Source: Oscillibacter sp.
GTDB lineage: Bacteria > Bacillota > Clostridia > Oscillospirales > Oscillospiraceae
Assembly: GCA_020025415.1 (NCBI GenBank)
Contig: JAHHSB010000006.1
Coordinates: forward strand, 1 to 21,368
Length of the DNA: 21,368 nucleotides
Reading direction: 5' to 3'
Shown in pieces: positions 1 to 7,742 of the stretch. The position numbers and the translations under genes are program-made. The first letter of the stretch is position 1. The number at the start of each line of letters is the position of its first letter. A model generated the notes under the pieces. It saw only the letters and a program-made list of their open reading frames with translations. It ran no database searches and was not told where the DNA came from.

Positions 1-600
1 CAGTCCCCCCAGGCTGCGGAGGAAATTCTGGGCCAGCTGGCCCCGGATGATCTCCGGCCGGTTTTTCCGCAGCCAGATCAGCGCCCGGGGATCAAAGCTC
101 TCGATGCAGCAGCGCACCCGGAAACGGTCCAGGCACGCCACCGTCCGGGCGCACAGCTCCGCCCAGTTGCCCTCTTCCACCTTCAGCTCGATCACAAGGG
201 GCGTCTGTCCTTCAAACAGAGCCAGCACCTCCTCCAGCAGGGGGATGCGCTCATCCGTCCCCTCCAGGCGCAGCTTCTTGAGCTCCGGGACGGTCCACTC
301 CTCCACCCGACCTTCCACGCCGCAGGTGCGCAGCAGGCTGCTGTCGTGAATGACCGCCAGGCGCCCATCCCGGGTCAGATGTACATCCAGCTCCGCCCCA
401 CAGCCCCGGATGATAGCCTCAGCAAAGGCGGCCATGGAATTTTCCGGCACCTCCGGCCGGTGGAACCAGCCCCGGTGGGCATAGCGGTAACGGGCCAGCT
501 CCGGCCAGTCGGGATGATCCTTCCGGCCCCGGGTCAGGGCCCACCAGCCCAGGCCCACGGCGGCACCCCCGCCGGCAATCAGCGTTAATGGTTTCAGCAT
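1..600 (-). CDS. Glycerophosphodiester phosphodiesterase, 3' end cut by window edge
   Basis: Hydrolyses glycerophosphodiesters to glycerol-3-phosphate and an alcohol. The first 200 residues are visible. A hydrophobic N-terminal stretch (about residues 3-22) suggests a membrane anchor or uncleaved signal, so the enzyme probably acts outside the membrane. The GDPD signature follows: AHRGW (His42, Arg43), PENS (residues 52-55), ELDVHLTRDG with metal-binding Glu70 and Asp72, and VIHD (His85). VIELK and IESFDP come later. Family members run about 240-300 residues, so the C-terminal part of the barrel lies beyond base 1. The start ATG at 600 has an AGGAAGGG ribosome site. It lies just downstream of the MFS remnant and the HAD phosphatase, and is probably cotranscribed with them. 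The family call is secure; the substrate is not known. Confidence 0.9.
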   Translation of the reverse strand, partial: MLKPLTLIAGGGAAVGLGWWALTRGRKDHPDWPELARYRYAHRGWFHRPEVPENSMAAFAEAIIRGCGAELDVHLTRDGRLAVIHDSSLLRTCGVEGRVEEWTVPELKKLRLEGTDERIPLLEEVLALFEGQTPLVIELKVEEGNWAELCARTVACLDRFRVRCCIESFDPRALIWLRKNRPEIIRGQLAQNFLRSLGGL

Positions 601-623
601 AGTTCCCTTCCTATTTTCTCCCG

Positions 624-873
624 TCAGTCCTCGCCGTCATCGAAGCGCTCCAGCCCCCGCTTCCGGGAAGCCAGGCTGTCTTCGTGGCGGGCCAGCAGCA
701 TGGTCACAAAGCCGGCGGCGGCAATCACCGCCGCGCACAAAAATAGCAGCTCATAGCCGCGCCAGCGCAGCAGCGCCCCGGCGGCAATGGGGCACCTTCT
801 GGGCCACCATGGAAACGCAGATGGCTGAAAAGGCAAAGCCCGCCAGCACCGTACGCCGGACACTGCGGTTCAT
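624..873 (-). pseudogene. Remnant of an MFS-type transporter (internal deletion plus frameshift)
   Basis: The ATG at 873 overlaps the stop of the upstream HAD gene in an ATGA arrangement, as a translationally coupled gene would. It opens a frame with a basic N-terminus and a membrane-like stretch (LAGFAFSAICVSMVAQKVP), then runs out of frame. In another frame, from about base 790 down to 624, the sequence resembles the last transmembrane helix and tail of a major-facilitator transporter: PIAAGALLRWRGYELLF, a hydrophobic helix, then a charged tail ending FDDGED. The simplest reading is an internal deletion of most of a roughly 400-residue gene, with the joint near 785-795 in the bases coding for KVP/PIAAG. 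MFS identity rests only on these two fragments, so it is moderate. No function is expected. Confidence 0.55.
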
Positions 874-1685
874 GGTTTCTCTGCTTTCGCCTGCCTCAGC
901 GCCGTTGTCAGGGCCGCCACGTCGTCATAGATGGCCCCGGGGCGGATGTCGGAGGCCTCGGCGTCGGCCCGGCTGCTCTCCCCCGAGAGCACCAGCACCG
1001 TGTCCACCCCGGCGTTGACGCCGCAGGCAATGTCCGTGTAGAGCCGGTCCCCCACCAGCAGCGTCTCCTCCGGACTGCAGCCGGTGCGGGCCATCGCCAG
1101 CTCTACCATCTCCGGCCGGGGCTTGCCGATGAAGCGGGGCTCCCGTCCGGTGGCCCGGGTAAGCATCTGACAGACGCTGCCGCAGTCAGGCACCGCGCCA
1201 TACCAGGTGGGGCAGACCCAGTCGGGATTGGTAGCGATGAAATCCACCCCCCGATTGAGCAGAATGCACGCGTTTTCCAGCTTCTCAAAGGTCAGCTCCG
1301 TGTCAAAGCCGCAGATCAGCGTGGTCACCGACTCCTCCGGCCCCCGGGCCAGATCGAAGCCCTCCTCCCGCAGCTGGCGGCACAGTGCCGCCGTCCCAAA
1401 GACATAATAGCGGTCCGCCGGGGTTTTATGCCGGCGCAGATCTTCCGTCAGTGCGTCTACGGAGGTGAGGAACTCCTCCCGCCGGGTGGGGCTCAGCCCC
1501 AGCCGCTCCAGCTTCTCCACATAGGCCGTCCTATCCCGGGATGAGTTGTTGGTCAAAAACAGATACTGCCCGCCGGAGCGGCGGATCCACTCCAAAAACT
1601 CCCGGGCGCCGGGCAGCAGCCGCTCCCCGATGTAGAGCGTACCGTCCATATCCAGCAAAAACAAGCGTTTTTCAGCCAGGTTCAA
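870..1685 (-). CDS. HAD-IIA family phosphatase (NagD / p-nitrophenylphosphatase type)
   Basis: 271 residues, the usual size for HAD-IIA sugar- or nucleotide-phosphate phosphatases. Motif I is LLDMDGTLY, with nucleophile Asp12 and acid/base Asp14. Motif II is FLTNNSS near residue 46. The large C2 cap is inserted in the middle, as in NagD. Motif III Lys lies in FIGKPRPE, and motif IV is GDRLYTDI. All catalytic positions are present. Substrates in this subfamily range from p-nitrophenyl phosphate to nucleotides and phosphoglycolate, and the sequence does not decide. It is first in an operon with the MFS remnant (4-base ATGA overlap) and a GDPD. Phosphatase and phosphodiesterase together would suit phosphate or polyol-phosphate salvage, but that is inference. 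Confidence 0.93.
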   Translation of the reverse strand: MNLAEKRLFLLDMDGTLYIGERLLPGAREFLEWIRRSGGQYLFLTNNSSRDRTAYVEKLERLGLSPTRREEFLTSVDALTEDLRRHKTPADRYYVFGTAALCRQLREEGFDLARGPEESVTTLICGFDTELTFEKLENACILLNRGVDFIATNPDWVCPTWYGAVPDCGSVCQMLTRATGREPRFIGKPRPEMVELAMARTGCSPEETLLVGDRLYTDIACGVNAGVDTVLVLSGESSRADAEASDIRPGAIYDDVAALTTALRQAKAEKP

Positions 1686-1742
1686 GGTCTCGTTCCTCCG
1701 TTCTGCGCTGGGGCGGTGCCGCCCCTGGCTTTCACACAGGAT

Positions 1743-1771
1743 ACCATAGCATAAAGCCGCCCGGCTGACAA
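1743..1771 (-). promoter_or_regulatory. Sigma-A-type promoter of the HAD-MFS-GDPD operon
   Basis: On the minus strand, TTGTCA (1766-1771), a 17-base spacer and TATGGT (1743-1748), about 57 bases upstream of the HAD start codon. Hexamers and spacing are close to consensus; no operator was seen. Confidence 0.6.
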
Positions 1772-1822
1772 GCGCTCCTGCCTGCGTGCCGGGTAAAGGC
1801 GGGGTGAAATCTCCGGCGGCGC

Positions 1823-1851
1823 AAAAGGCCCGCCGGAAAACCCGGCGGGCC
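1823..1851 (-). terminator. Rho-independent terminator after the spoVAF-like gene
   Basis: A perfect 10-bp G+C stem (1827-1836 with 1842-1851) with a 5-base loop. On the minus strand it is followed by TTTT, 13 bases after the stop codon at 1864. Confidence 0.85.
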
Positions 1852-1863
1852 AGTAAAATGGGA

Positions 1864-3282
1864 TCAGGTATTGTCGCGGCTGATGGGCTCCCGGAACAGC
1901 AGCCGGCGCATGGCCTTGGCGTTGAAGGGGATCAGGGGATAGAGATAGCCCCGACCCGCCACCGGCTTGGTGGTGGCCACCATCAGCAAAATACCCAGCA
2001 GCCCCACCACGAATCCGGCCATATCAAACAGGTAGCACAAAAACAGCAGCACCACCCGCAGCAGCTTGAAGGCGTAGCCCAGTTCATAGCTGGGCTGGGC
2101 GAAGGCCGCCACAGATACGAAGGCCATATACACCAGCACCTCCGGGCTCAGCCAGCTCGCCTGCACCGCGAAGTCGCCCAAAATCAGGGCACCCAGCATG
2201 GAAAAGGAGTTGGCCAAGGCATCGGGCGTACTCAGGGAGGCCAGCTTGAGCACGTCGATCATGAATTCCACCACCAGCAGCTGGGCGAATAGGGACAGGG
2301 CGCAGGGCTGGGGATAGGCCAAAAAGGACAGCCAGTCCGGCAGCCGCCCGGGCACGCTGACCAGCAGATACCACACCGGGGTGATCAGCAGCGACATAAT
2401 GAACACCACCACCCGCACCAGGCGCAGATAGGTGCCCACCAGGGGTGGGAAATAAAAGTCGTTGGCCTCCTGGGTAAAGTCGAACAACGACGAGGGGAAG
2501 ATCATGGCCACCGGGGAGTTGTCCACCATCACCACCACGCTCCCCTCCAGCACGCAGGCCGCCGCGGCGTCAGGCCGCTCGGTGCAGCGCACCGTGGGAA
2601 AGGGATTATACCACTGGCGGGGGCAGATGGCCTCCATCACGCTCTCTTGTCCCATGCTCAGGGAGCGGGCGGAGATGGCCTGAATCTTTTGATGCAGCTC
2701 CTCCACCAGCTCCGGGTCCGCCCGGTCTTCCAGGTAGCACAGTGCGATGTCCGTGCGGGAATGTTCCCCCGCCTGCAGGCCTTTGATCGTCAGCTTGGGA
2801 TCCCGGATCCGCCGACGCAGCAGCGCCAGGTTGGGGATCAGCGCCTCCACAAAGCCGTCATGGGCGCCCCGGAGCACCTTGCCGTCCGCCGGTTCCGACA
2901 CACTGCGGGATGGATAGTTCTTGACGTCGATCAGCGCCCCGCCCCGCAGCCCGTCGATAATGAGCAGCGTCTTGCCCAGCAATACCGCCGTGGTGATCTC
3001 CTCCAGATCCTCTGCCACATTGGCCTCCAGAAAGCTGACGTGGTTGCTGAGGAAATCCTCCATCCGGGTCATGGTCGCCACCGTCTCCGGCTTCAGGCCC
3101 AGCCACAGCGCGCACATCCGCTCCAGGATCTGGTCGCAGCCGTATCCATCCACCACCCAGACCCGGGCCCGCCGGCCCCCGATGCGCAGATCCCGGTTCA
3201 CCAGGTCGCAGCAGCGCCCCACTCCCAGCAGATCATCCAGGCGGCGAACATTGTCTTCATAGTCAAAAGAAAGTTTTTCCAT
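1864..3282 (-). CDS. spoVAF: GerA-family spore germination protein, SpoVAF-like
   Basis: 472 residues, the typical GerA/SpoVAF length. The first ~240 residues are the soluble N-terminal region, including the signature RSVSEPADGKVLRGAHDGFVE-type block near 130-150. The conserved NPFPTVRCTERPDAAAA stretch follows, then LEG and VDNSPVAMIFPSS. After about residue 280 come several hydrophobic segments with the family signature STPDALANS and LGDFAV, and a basic C-terminal tail. The VDNSP/LVGTYLRLVR spelling resembles SpoVAF (spoVA operon, associated with dipicolinate channels) more than GerAA receptors, but a GerA receptor A subunit is the alternative. The start ATG at 3282 has a GGAGGT site. The gene stands alone with no SpoVA or GerB/C partner nearby. 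It would act in the inner spore membrane during germination. Confidence 0.85.
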   Translation of the reverse strand: MEKLSFDYEDNVRRLDDLLGVGRCCDLVNRDLRIGGRRARVWVVDGYGCDQILERMCALWLGLKPETVATMTRMEDFLSNHVSFLEANVAEDLEEITTAVLLGKTLLIIDGLRGGALIDVKNYPSRSVSEPADGKVLRGAHDGFVEALIPNLALLRRRIRDPKLTIKGLQAGEHSRTDIALCYLEDRADPELVEELHQKIQAISARSLSMGQESVMEAICPRQWYNPFPTVRCTERPDAAAACVLEGSVVVMVDNSPVAMIFPSSLFDFTQEANDFYFPPLVGTYLRLVRVVVFIMSLLITPVWYLLVSVPGRLPDWLSFLAYPQPCALSLFAQLLVVEFMIDVLKLASLSTPDALANSFSMLGALILGDFAVQASWLSPEVLVYMAFVSVAAFAQPSYELGYAFKLLRVVLLFLCYLFDMAGFVVGLLGILLMVATTKPVAGRGYLYPLIPFNAKAMRRLLFREPISRDNT

Positions 3283-3306
3283 ACCGTACCTCCAGACTCT
3301 TGGAAT

Positions 3307-3336
3307 TAGTATGTTCCCTTCTTTGCTCCCCTATCC
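3307..3336 (-). promoter_or_regulatory. Candidate sigma-G promoter for spoVAF-like gene
   Basis: On the minus strand, GGATA (3332-3336), an 18-base spacer and CATACTA (3307-3313), 25 bases upstream of the ATG. CATACTA fits the sigma-G -10 pattern CATNHTA, and GGATA is one base off the -35 pattern GHATR. The spacing suits forespore expression, as known for germination genes in Bacillus. Confidence 0.45.
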
Positions 3337-3339
3337 CAC

Positions 3340-3374
3340 AAAAAAGCGGAGCGCCATTCCGGCGCCCCGCTTTT
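3340..3374 (-). terminator. Terminator of the DUF2156-GNAT gene
   Basis: A 14-bp stem with one mismatch (3342-3355 with 3361-3374), a 5-base loop, and an A/T-flanked base giving a T-run on the minus strand. It begins 11 bases after the stop codon at 3385. Confidence 0.85.
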
Positions 3375-3384
3375 GTTGTATATT

Positions 3385-4794
3385 TTATACTTTTTTCTCA
3401 AAATAGTAGTAGGTTTCATCTTCCCCGCAGGGCCGCATACAGGAGGCCAGCATCTTGCGGGAGGCCTCGTTTTCCCGCAAGCACTTAGCCACCACCCGGC
3501 TCAGCTGGGCCTTGTACAGGGCCCAGTCCGCCACGGCGGCAAAGGCCTCCGTCCCGTAGCCGCTGCCGGCGTAGTCCCGGGCGATGCGGCAGCCCAGCTC
3601 CGCCTCCCCCCGGTAGTTGAAGCGGTAGAGCACCGCCTCACCGATGCACTTGCCCTCCAGCCGGACGGCGAAATTCACCGCCAGACCCGCGGCAAAGTCC
3701 CTCCGGGCCACGTTCAGGAAGCTGTCCTCCTCCACCGGGCCGCCCAGGCCGGCCACGTCGTCGTAGCCCCACCAGCGGTTGCGTTCACTGTCCAGCACCA
3801 GGGCGTTGTAGGCGGGCAGGTCCGCCTCCGTCAGGGCCGACAGCTCCAGCCGCTCGCTTTTAATCACCGGGATCTCCGGCACGTTGGCCTGCAGCTCGGT
3901 CCTCACCTCAAAGCAGTACTTACTCAGCAGCTGGGCGGGGCCGTACTGGAGCTTGGAGGTGCGCAGTCCCCGCTCCCCCGCGTCATCCTCCCGGTTGATC
4001 CAGCGGCAGCGCTCCCCATAGTGCTGGGCAAAGGACTGCACCAGGGCGGGGTACACGCCCGGATAGGAGTACAGGGCCTTTTCAATGTGGATAATCAGCG
4101 TCTCGCCGCAGCGCTCCGCCAGGGATAGGGCAATGAGCTTGTCCCCGTCAAACATGCCGCCGCCCAGGAACCAGGACCGGTCCAGCAGCCGCAGCATCTT
4201 TTTGGCCAGCTCCAGCTCCCGCCGGGCCTTGGGCTCGTTGGCCTTGGGGAACTCCTGGGCAAAATCCTCCCAGAAGCGCTCAATAGCCGGGGCGTCTGCC
4301 GCCGTCAGGGGGCGGAACTGGGCATTCGGGCAGGTCTTCTGGAATTTTTTAATGTGGTTGCGCTGGCCGGCGTAGTGCCGCCCGGTGAAATACCGCAGAT
4401 CCTCGGAATAATAAAGGTAGTCCCGCCAGGAGCGGATATCACTCACCGTCACATAGGGGTAGCGGGCCAGCAGGCCGCAGATCTTGGACGCCGGCACCAC
4501 GGAGATCACCAGGGGCACGCCCCGCTCCATGCAGTCGTCCTCAATGGCCTGCAGGGCCGCCTGCTCGTCCCCCCCGGGGCCGGGCACGGGATAGTCGTAC
4601 ATCACCCGCCCGTCGATCTCGTTGCGGATCACCAGACAGCCGGCCACCTCGGCCCAGGCCGGGTGCAGCGTGGTGCGCCACATCAGCTTGGTCCCCACGG
4701 AATACTCGCAGAGCTGGTAGCGGCAGTCCTGATAATAGCGGCGCAGCCGGGCGCCGTCCCGCTGTTGCACGGGTTGCATCTTCAGCATGGTCAT
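3385..4794 (-). CDS. Two-domain protein: DUF2156/LPG-synthase-C-like N-half fused to a GNAT acetyltransferase
   Basis: 469 residues. Residues ~1-300 resemble the DUF2156 (lysyl-phosphatidylglycerol synthase C-terminal, double-GNAT-fold) family: an early YQLCEYSVGTKLMWRTT block, the GRHYAGQRNHIKKF motif, then FDGDKLIALSLAER and the region around KALYSYPGVYPALVQ. Residues ~305-469 are a RimJ/RimL-type GNAT domain: it opens SERLELSALTEADLPAY, has an acetyl-CoA loop near RDYAGSGYGTEAF, and ends with the ENEASRKML helix. It has no membrane segment, so it is not a whole MprF. It may transfer an aminoacyl or acyl group in the cytoplasm, but no substrate can be named. The start ATG at 4794 has GAGGAAATCC upstream. 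It is a single-gene unit with its own promoter and terminator. Confidence 0.8.
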   Translation of the reverse strand: MTMLKMQPVQQRDGARLRRYYQDCRYQLCEYSVGTKLMWRTTLHPAWAEVAGCLVIRNEIDGRVMYDYPVPGPGGDEQAALQAIEDDCMERGVPLVISVVPASKICGLLARYPYVTVSDIRSWRDYLYYSEDLRYFTGRHYAGQRNHIKKFQKTCPNAQFRPLTAADAPAIERFWEDFAQEFPKANEPKARRELELAKKMLRLLDRSWFLGGGMFDGDKLIALSLAERCGETLIIHIEKALYSYPGVYPALVQSFAQHYGERCRWINREDDAGERGLRTSKLQYGPAQLLSKYCFEVRTELQANVPEIPVIKSERLELSALTEADLPAYNALVLDSERNRWWGYDDVAGLGGPVEEDSFLNVARRDFAAGLAVNFAVRLEGKCIGEAVLYRFNYRGEAELGCRIARDYAGSGYGTEAFAAVADWALYKAQLSRVVAKCLRENEASRKMLASCMRPCGEDETYYYFEKKV

Positions 4795-4891
4795 GGATTT
4801 CCTCTTTTCTCAAGTCCGATGGGTACACGGCCGGGTCTTCCCCTCCGCCCTTGGCAGACGGAGCGGGACGCGGTCGGACATTTGCCGTCTT

Positions 4892-4920
4892 ATTATACCC
4901 ATTTGACCGCGGAAAGGCAA
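4892..4920 (-). promoter_or_regulatory. Promoter of the DUF2156-GNAT gene
   Basis: On the minus strand, TTGCCT (4915-4920), a 17-base spacer and a perfect TATAAT (4892-4897). It leaves a leader of about 90 bases before the start at 4794. The rest of 4795-4954 holds no gene, and no clear terminator for the degV remnant was seen. Confidence 0.75.
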
Positions 4921-4954
4921 GGCCTGCCCTGTTTTCGCCCGGTGTCAGGGAAAT

Positions 4955-5548
4955 TCAGTCCTCTTTTTTCTCGGGCCGCGCCCGCTCGATGTAACCGATA
5001 CCGTAACAGCCCGGCCCCACGTGGGTGCCGATAACGGCGCCCAGTTCGCTCATGCTGCTCCCGGACAGGCCGAAGGCCCGGCTGATCTTTTCCTGATAGG
5101 CGCGTGCCATATCATGGGCGCAGGAGTGGGGAAACACTACGGAATAGCCGGTGTCGATGGGATACTGGCGAATAAAGTCCAGGGTGTATTCCAGGATCTT
5201 CTGGCGGCCCTTTACCTTGCCTACGGACTTAACCTCACCGTCCACCACGGCCACCACCGGAGAGATGCCCAGCATGGTGCCCAGCACCGCAGCGGAGCCA
5301 GAAATCCGGCCGCCCATCTTCAGATACTTCAGCGTCTGGACGAAGGCGATCAGCCGCACTCGGGAGCGCAGCTCCTCGATCTTGGCCACGATCTCCGCAG
5401 CGCTGCAGCCCTCATCCCGCATCCGGGCCGCAATGCGCACCAGCAGGCCCAGGCCCACGGTGACATTCAGGGAGTCCACCAGGTGGACCCGCTCACCTCC
5501 CTCCACCATCCCCTTGGCAATGGCAGTGGACTGGAAAGTGCCCGATAT
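4955..5548 (-). pseudogene. DegV-family fatty-acid-binding protein, 5' third missing
   Basis: About 197 codons match the C-terminal two-thirds of DegV proteins (normally ~280-290 residues), which bind a fatty acid and, in Firmicutes, act as FakB partners of a fatty acid kinase. Visible landmarks are the SGTFQST loop, VHLVDSLNVTVGLGLLV, LKYLKMGGRISG, the GISPVVAVVDGEV strand, and the C-terminal IGTHVGPGCYGIGY motif. Homology stops abruptly at 5545-5548. Upstream of that, the same frame simply reads the antisense of marR and has no DegV-like residues (no ITDS start, no GDPTSQP-type block). So the promoter, start codon and about the first 90 residues are gone. A frame to 5836 stays open but is not credible as a native N-terminus. 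Probably non-functional. Confidence 0.8.
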
Positions 5549-6029
5549 GGACGCTTTTGCTGAAAAGTTCAATGATTTTCTCGTGCATATTTTCAATGGG
5601 ATCCTCAAGTCCGAGGAGGCGGTAGTGCGCCGCCAGCGGGATGCGGACCTGTCCATCAGCGAGCTGCACCTGCTGGATGCCGTGGGCCGGGGAACGCCGG
5701 GCCGAAACTCAGTCAGCGACCTGGCCGAGGCTTTGGGAATCACCAACTCCTCCGTGACCATCGCGGTGAACAAGCTGGTGAGCAAGGGCTGCCTATGCAA
5801 GACCCGCAGCGGCAGTGACGGGCGTGCGGTGTGCATTACCCTGACGCCCCGGGGGGAGAAGCTGCTTTCTTATCACCATAAGTTCCATGAGGAGATGGTG
5901 CAGGCCGTGGCGGCGGACCTGACCGAAGAGGAAAAGGTGGTGCTGCTGTCGGGGCTGGAAAAGCTCAGTGCCTATTTCAATCAGCATCACTGCTGCCACA
6001 GCGGCGGCGCCGGGACAGAACAGGTTTGA
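5547..6029 (+). CDS. MarR-family transcriptional regulator
   Basis: 160 residues, the normal size. It has the winged helix-turn-helix layout: dimerisation helix at the N-terminus, ISELHLLDAV helix, SVSDLAEALGITNSSVTIAVNKLVSKG recognition region (about 54-80), and a wing with DGRAVCITLTPRG near 92-104, followed by C-terminal dimer helices. The only plus-strand gene of any size here. The ATG at 5547 is the first codon after the degV breakpoint, and upstream there is only degV-internal sequence, with a weak GGAAAG at a usable distance. It has therefore probably lost its native promoter. Its usual partner genes are not adjacent. Regulators of this look often sit next to fatty-acid synthesis genes in clostridia, but no such genes are in the window. 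The ligand is unknown. Confidence 0.88.
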   Translation: MDAFAEKFNDFLVHIFNGILKSEEAVVRRQRDADLSISELHLLDAVGRGTPGRNSVSDLAEALGITNSSVTIAVNKLVSKGCLCKTRSGSDGRAVCITLTPRGEKLLSYHHKFHEEMVQAVAADLTEEEKVVLLSGLEKLSAYFNQHHCCHSGGAGTEQV

Positions 6030-6034
6030 TAACC

Positions 6035-6072
6035 AAAAGGCCGGCTGGCAAGATTGCCAGCCGGCCTTTTTT
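6035..6072. terminator. Bidirectional terminator between marR and phoR
   Basis: A perfect 12-bp G+C stem (6039-6050 with 6055-6066) with a 4-base loop. It is flanked by AAAA on the left and TTTTTT on the right, so it can end both the plus-strand marR (stop 6029) and the minus-strand phoR (stop 6078). Confidence 0.92.
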
Positions 6073-6077
6073 CGCTC

Positions 6078-7742
6078 TCATGCCCCCTGCCGGGGAAAGA
6101 CCAGGGTAAAGACGCTGCCCTTGCCCTCCTCACTCTGGAGGCACACCGTGGCGCCCAGATAGGCGGCGCCGTGCTTGACAATGGATAGGCCCAGACCCGT
6201 CCCCTCGGTGGAGTGGCTCTTGTCCACCCGATAGAAGCGCTCGAAAATCCGGTCCCGGGCCTCGGCGGGAATACCGATGCCCGTATCCTCCACCTGCAAG
6301 GTGATGCCCTCCGGGTTCTCCCCGGTGGTGACAGTCACACGGCCCCCAGCCCGGTTGTAGGCCACGGCGTTGTCGCAGAGGTTGTAGACCACCTCCGTAA
6401 CAATCTGAGGCACGCCCCGCACCGTCTCCGGCTGCCCCCGGACTTCCAGGGTGATGTTCCGTTTTTCCGCCGCGGGACGCACCTGCTCCAGCACCTCCCG
6501 GACCAGGCTCTGCAGCTCCACATCCGACCAGTCGGAGATGGAACCGCCCTCATCCAGCTGGGAGAGGCGGATGATGTCATTGACCAGCTGGATCAGCCGG
6601 CGGGTCTCCTTATAAATGTTCCCGGCAAAGTGGGACACGTCTTCCGACCGCACCAGTCCGTTGCCCAGGATCTCCGCCGTGCCCAGAATGGAGGTGAGGG
6701 GCGTTTTCAGCTCGTGGGAGACGTTGGCGGTAAACTCCCGCCGCAGGCTCTCCCGCCGCTCCTTTTCCGTCACGTCCAGAATCACCAGCACTGCGCCGGT
6801 AAGATGCTCCTCCTGAAAGACCGGGCTGGCAATCACCTGGCGGCAGCTGTCATCCTTTTCCATCAGCTGCTCACTGTGCCGGCCGGCCAGGGCCTGCTCC
6901 ACGCAGCGGCGGAAGCCAGCCTCCCGATTGAGCTGATAGGCGCTGACCTCCCCGTCCATGGGGACTGTTTCTGCCCGCAGCAGCCGCAGCGCCGCAGCAT
7001 TGTACGACAGCACCGTGGTCTTGCAGTCCAGGACCAAAAAGCCCTCGCTCATATTCTCGGTAATGGCGGCAAACTCCTCCTGCCGGCAGCGCAGCTGGGC
7101 TATCTGCCGCTGGATCTGCCGGTTCTGGCTGCGAATCTTGGCCAGCAGAGGGGTGATCTCGTCATAATAGGGTGTCTCATCCCCGGGATTGGACACATCG
7201 ATGGCATTGATGGGCTCCACAATCTGCCTGGCCACCCGGGAGGCCAGGAACCCGGCCAGCACCAGGGCCGCCAGCACCACGATGGCCACCGGCTGCAGCA
7301 TCTGGAGCACCATCAGCCACACGGAATACTGGGAATCCGACGCCCGCAGCACCGAACCGTCGTCCAGGCGCAGGGCATAGTAAATGGTCTTTTGGGCCAG
7401 GGTCTCGGAATAGCGCTCCGACTGGCCGTGGCCCAGGATCAGGGCGTCCCGGATCTCCTCCCGGTCAGCATGGTTTTCCATCTGGGAGGCATCCTCCTGA
7501 TTGTCGTAGATTACCGTGCCGTCCGCCGCCACCCAGGTGATGCGGCTTCTGGATTGAAGTCCGTCAAAATAGTCCAGCCCATTCTGCTCCACGCCCTGGG
7601 CGATGTACACCGTCTGGTTGGCCAGTTCCACTTCTACCCGCTCCAAAAAATAGGCGTGCAGCACACCGATGATCAGCACCAGGCAGGCCAGCAGCGCCGC
7701 CAGGGTTACCGTAAGGATGGAGCGGAAAATCCGTTTTGTCAT
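6078..7742 (-). CDS. phoR: PhoR-type sensor histidine kinase
   Basis: 554 residues. Transmembrane helix 1 spans ~10-32, an extracytoplasmic sensor ~35-140, and helix 2 ~142-167. A short HAMP-like linker and coiled region (~170-225) is followed by a PAS domain (~224-325, ENMSEGFLVLDCKTTVLSYNAAA-like). The HisKA box has SHELKTPLTS with phospho-acceptor His343. The HATPase has NLCDNAVAYN (N box, ~454-463), EDTGIGIP (G1), FYRVDKSH (F box) and GTGLGLSIV (G2). Position next to phoB and the pst operon identifies it as the phosphate-starvation kinase. The ATG at 7742 overlaps the phoB stop (ATGA), so translation is probably coupled. It is the last gene of the cluster, ended by the bidirectional terminator. 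Confidence 0.93.
   Translation of the reverse strand: MTKRIFRSILTVTLAALLACLVLIIGVLHAYFLERVEVELANQTVYIAQGVEQNGLDYFDGLQSRSRITWVAADGTVIYDNQEDASQMENHADREEIRDALILGHGQSERYSETLAQKTIYYALRLDDGSVLRASDSQYSVWLMVLQMLQPVAIVVLAALVLAGFLASRVARQIVEPINAIDVSNPGDETPYYDEITPLLAKIRSQNRQIQRQIAQLRCRQEEFAAITENMSEGFLVLDCKTTVLSYNAAALRLLRAETVPMDGEVSAYQLNREAGFRRCVEQALAGRHSEQLMEKDDSCRQVIASPVFQEEHLTGAVLVILDVTEKERRESLRREFTANVSHELKTPLTSILGTAEILGNGLVRSEDVSHFAGNIYKETRRLIQLVNDIIRLSQLDEGGSISDWSDVELQSLVREVLEQVRPAAEKRNITLEVRGQPETVRGVPQIVTEVVYNLCDNAVAYNRAGGRVTVTTGENPEGITLQVEDTGIGIPAEARDRIFERFYRVDKSHSTEGTGLGLSIVKHGAAYLGATVCLQSEEGKGSVFTLVFPRQGA

Noticed and set aside
5549..5836. Open N-terminal extension of the degV frame, giving a 293-residue protein.
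   Set aside because: It is the antisense of marR and shows no DegV N-terminal motifs.
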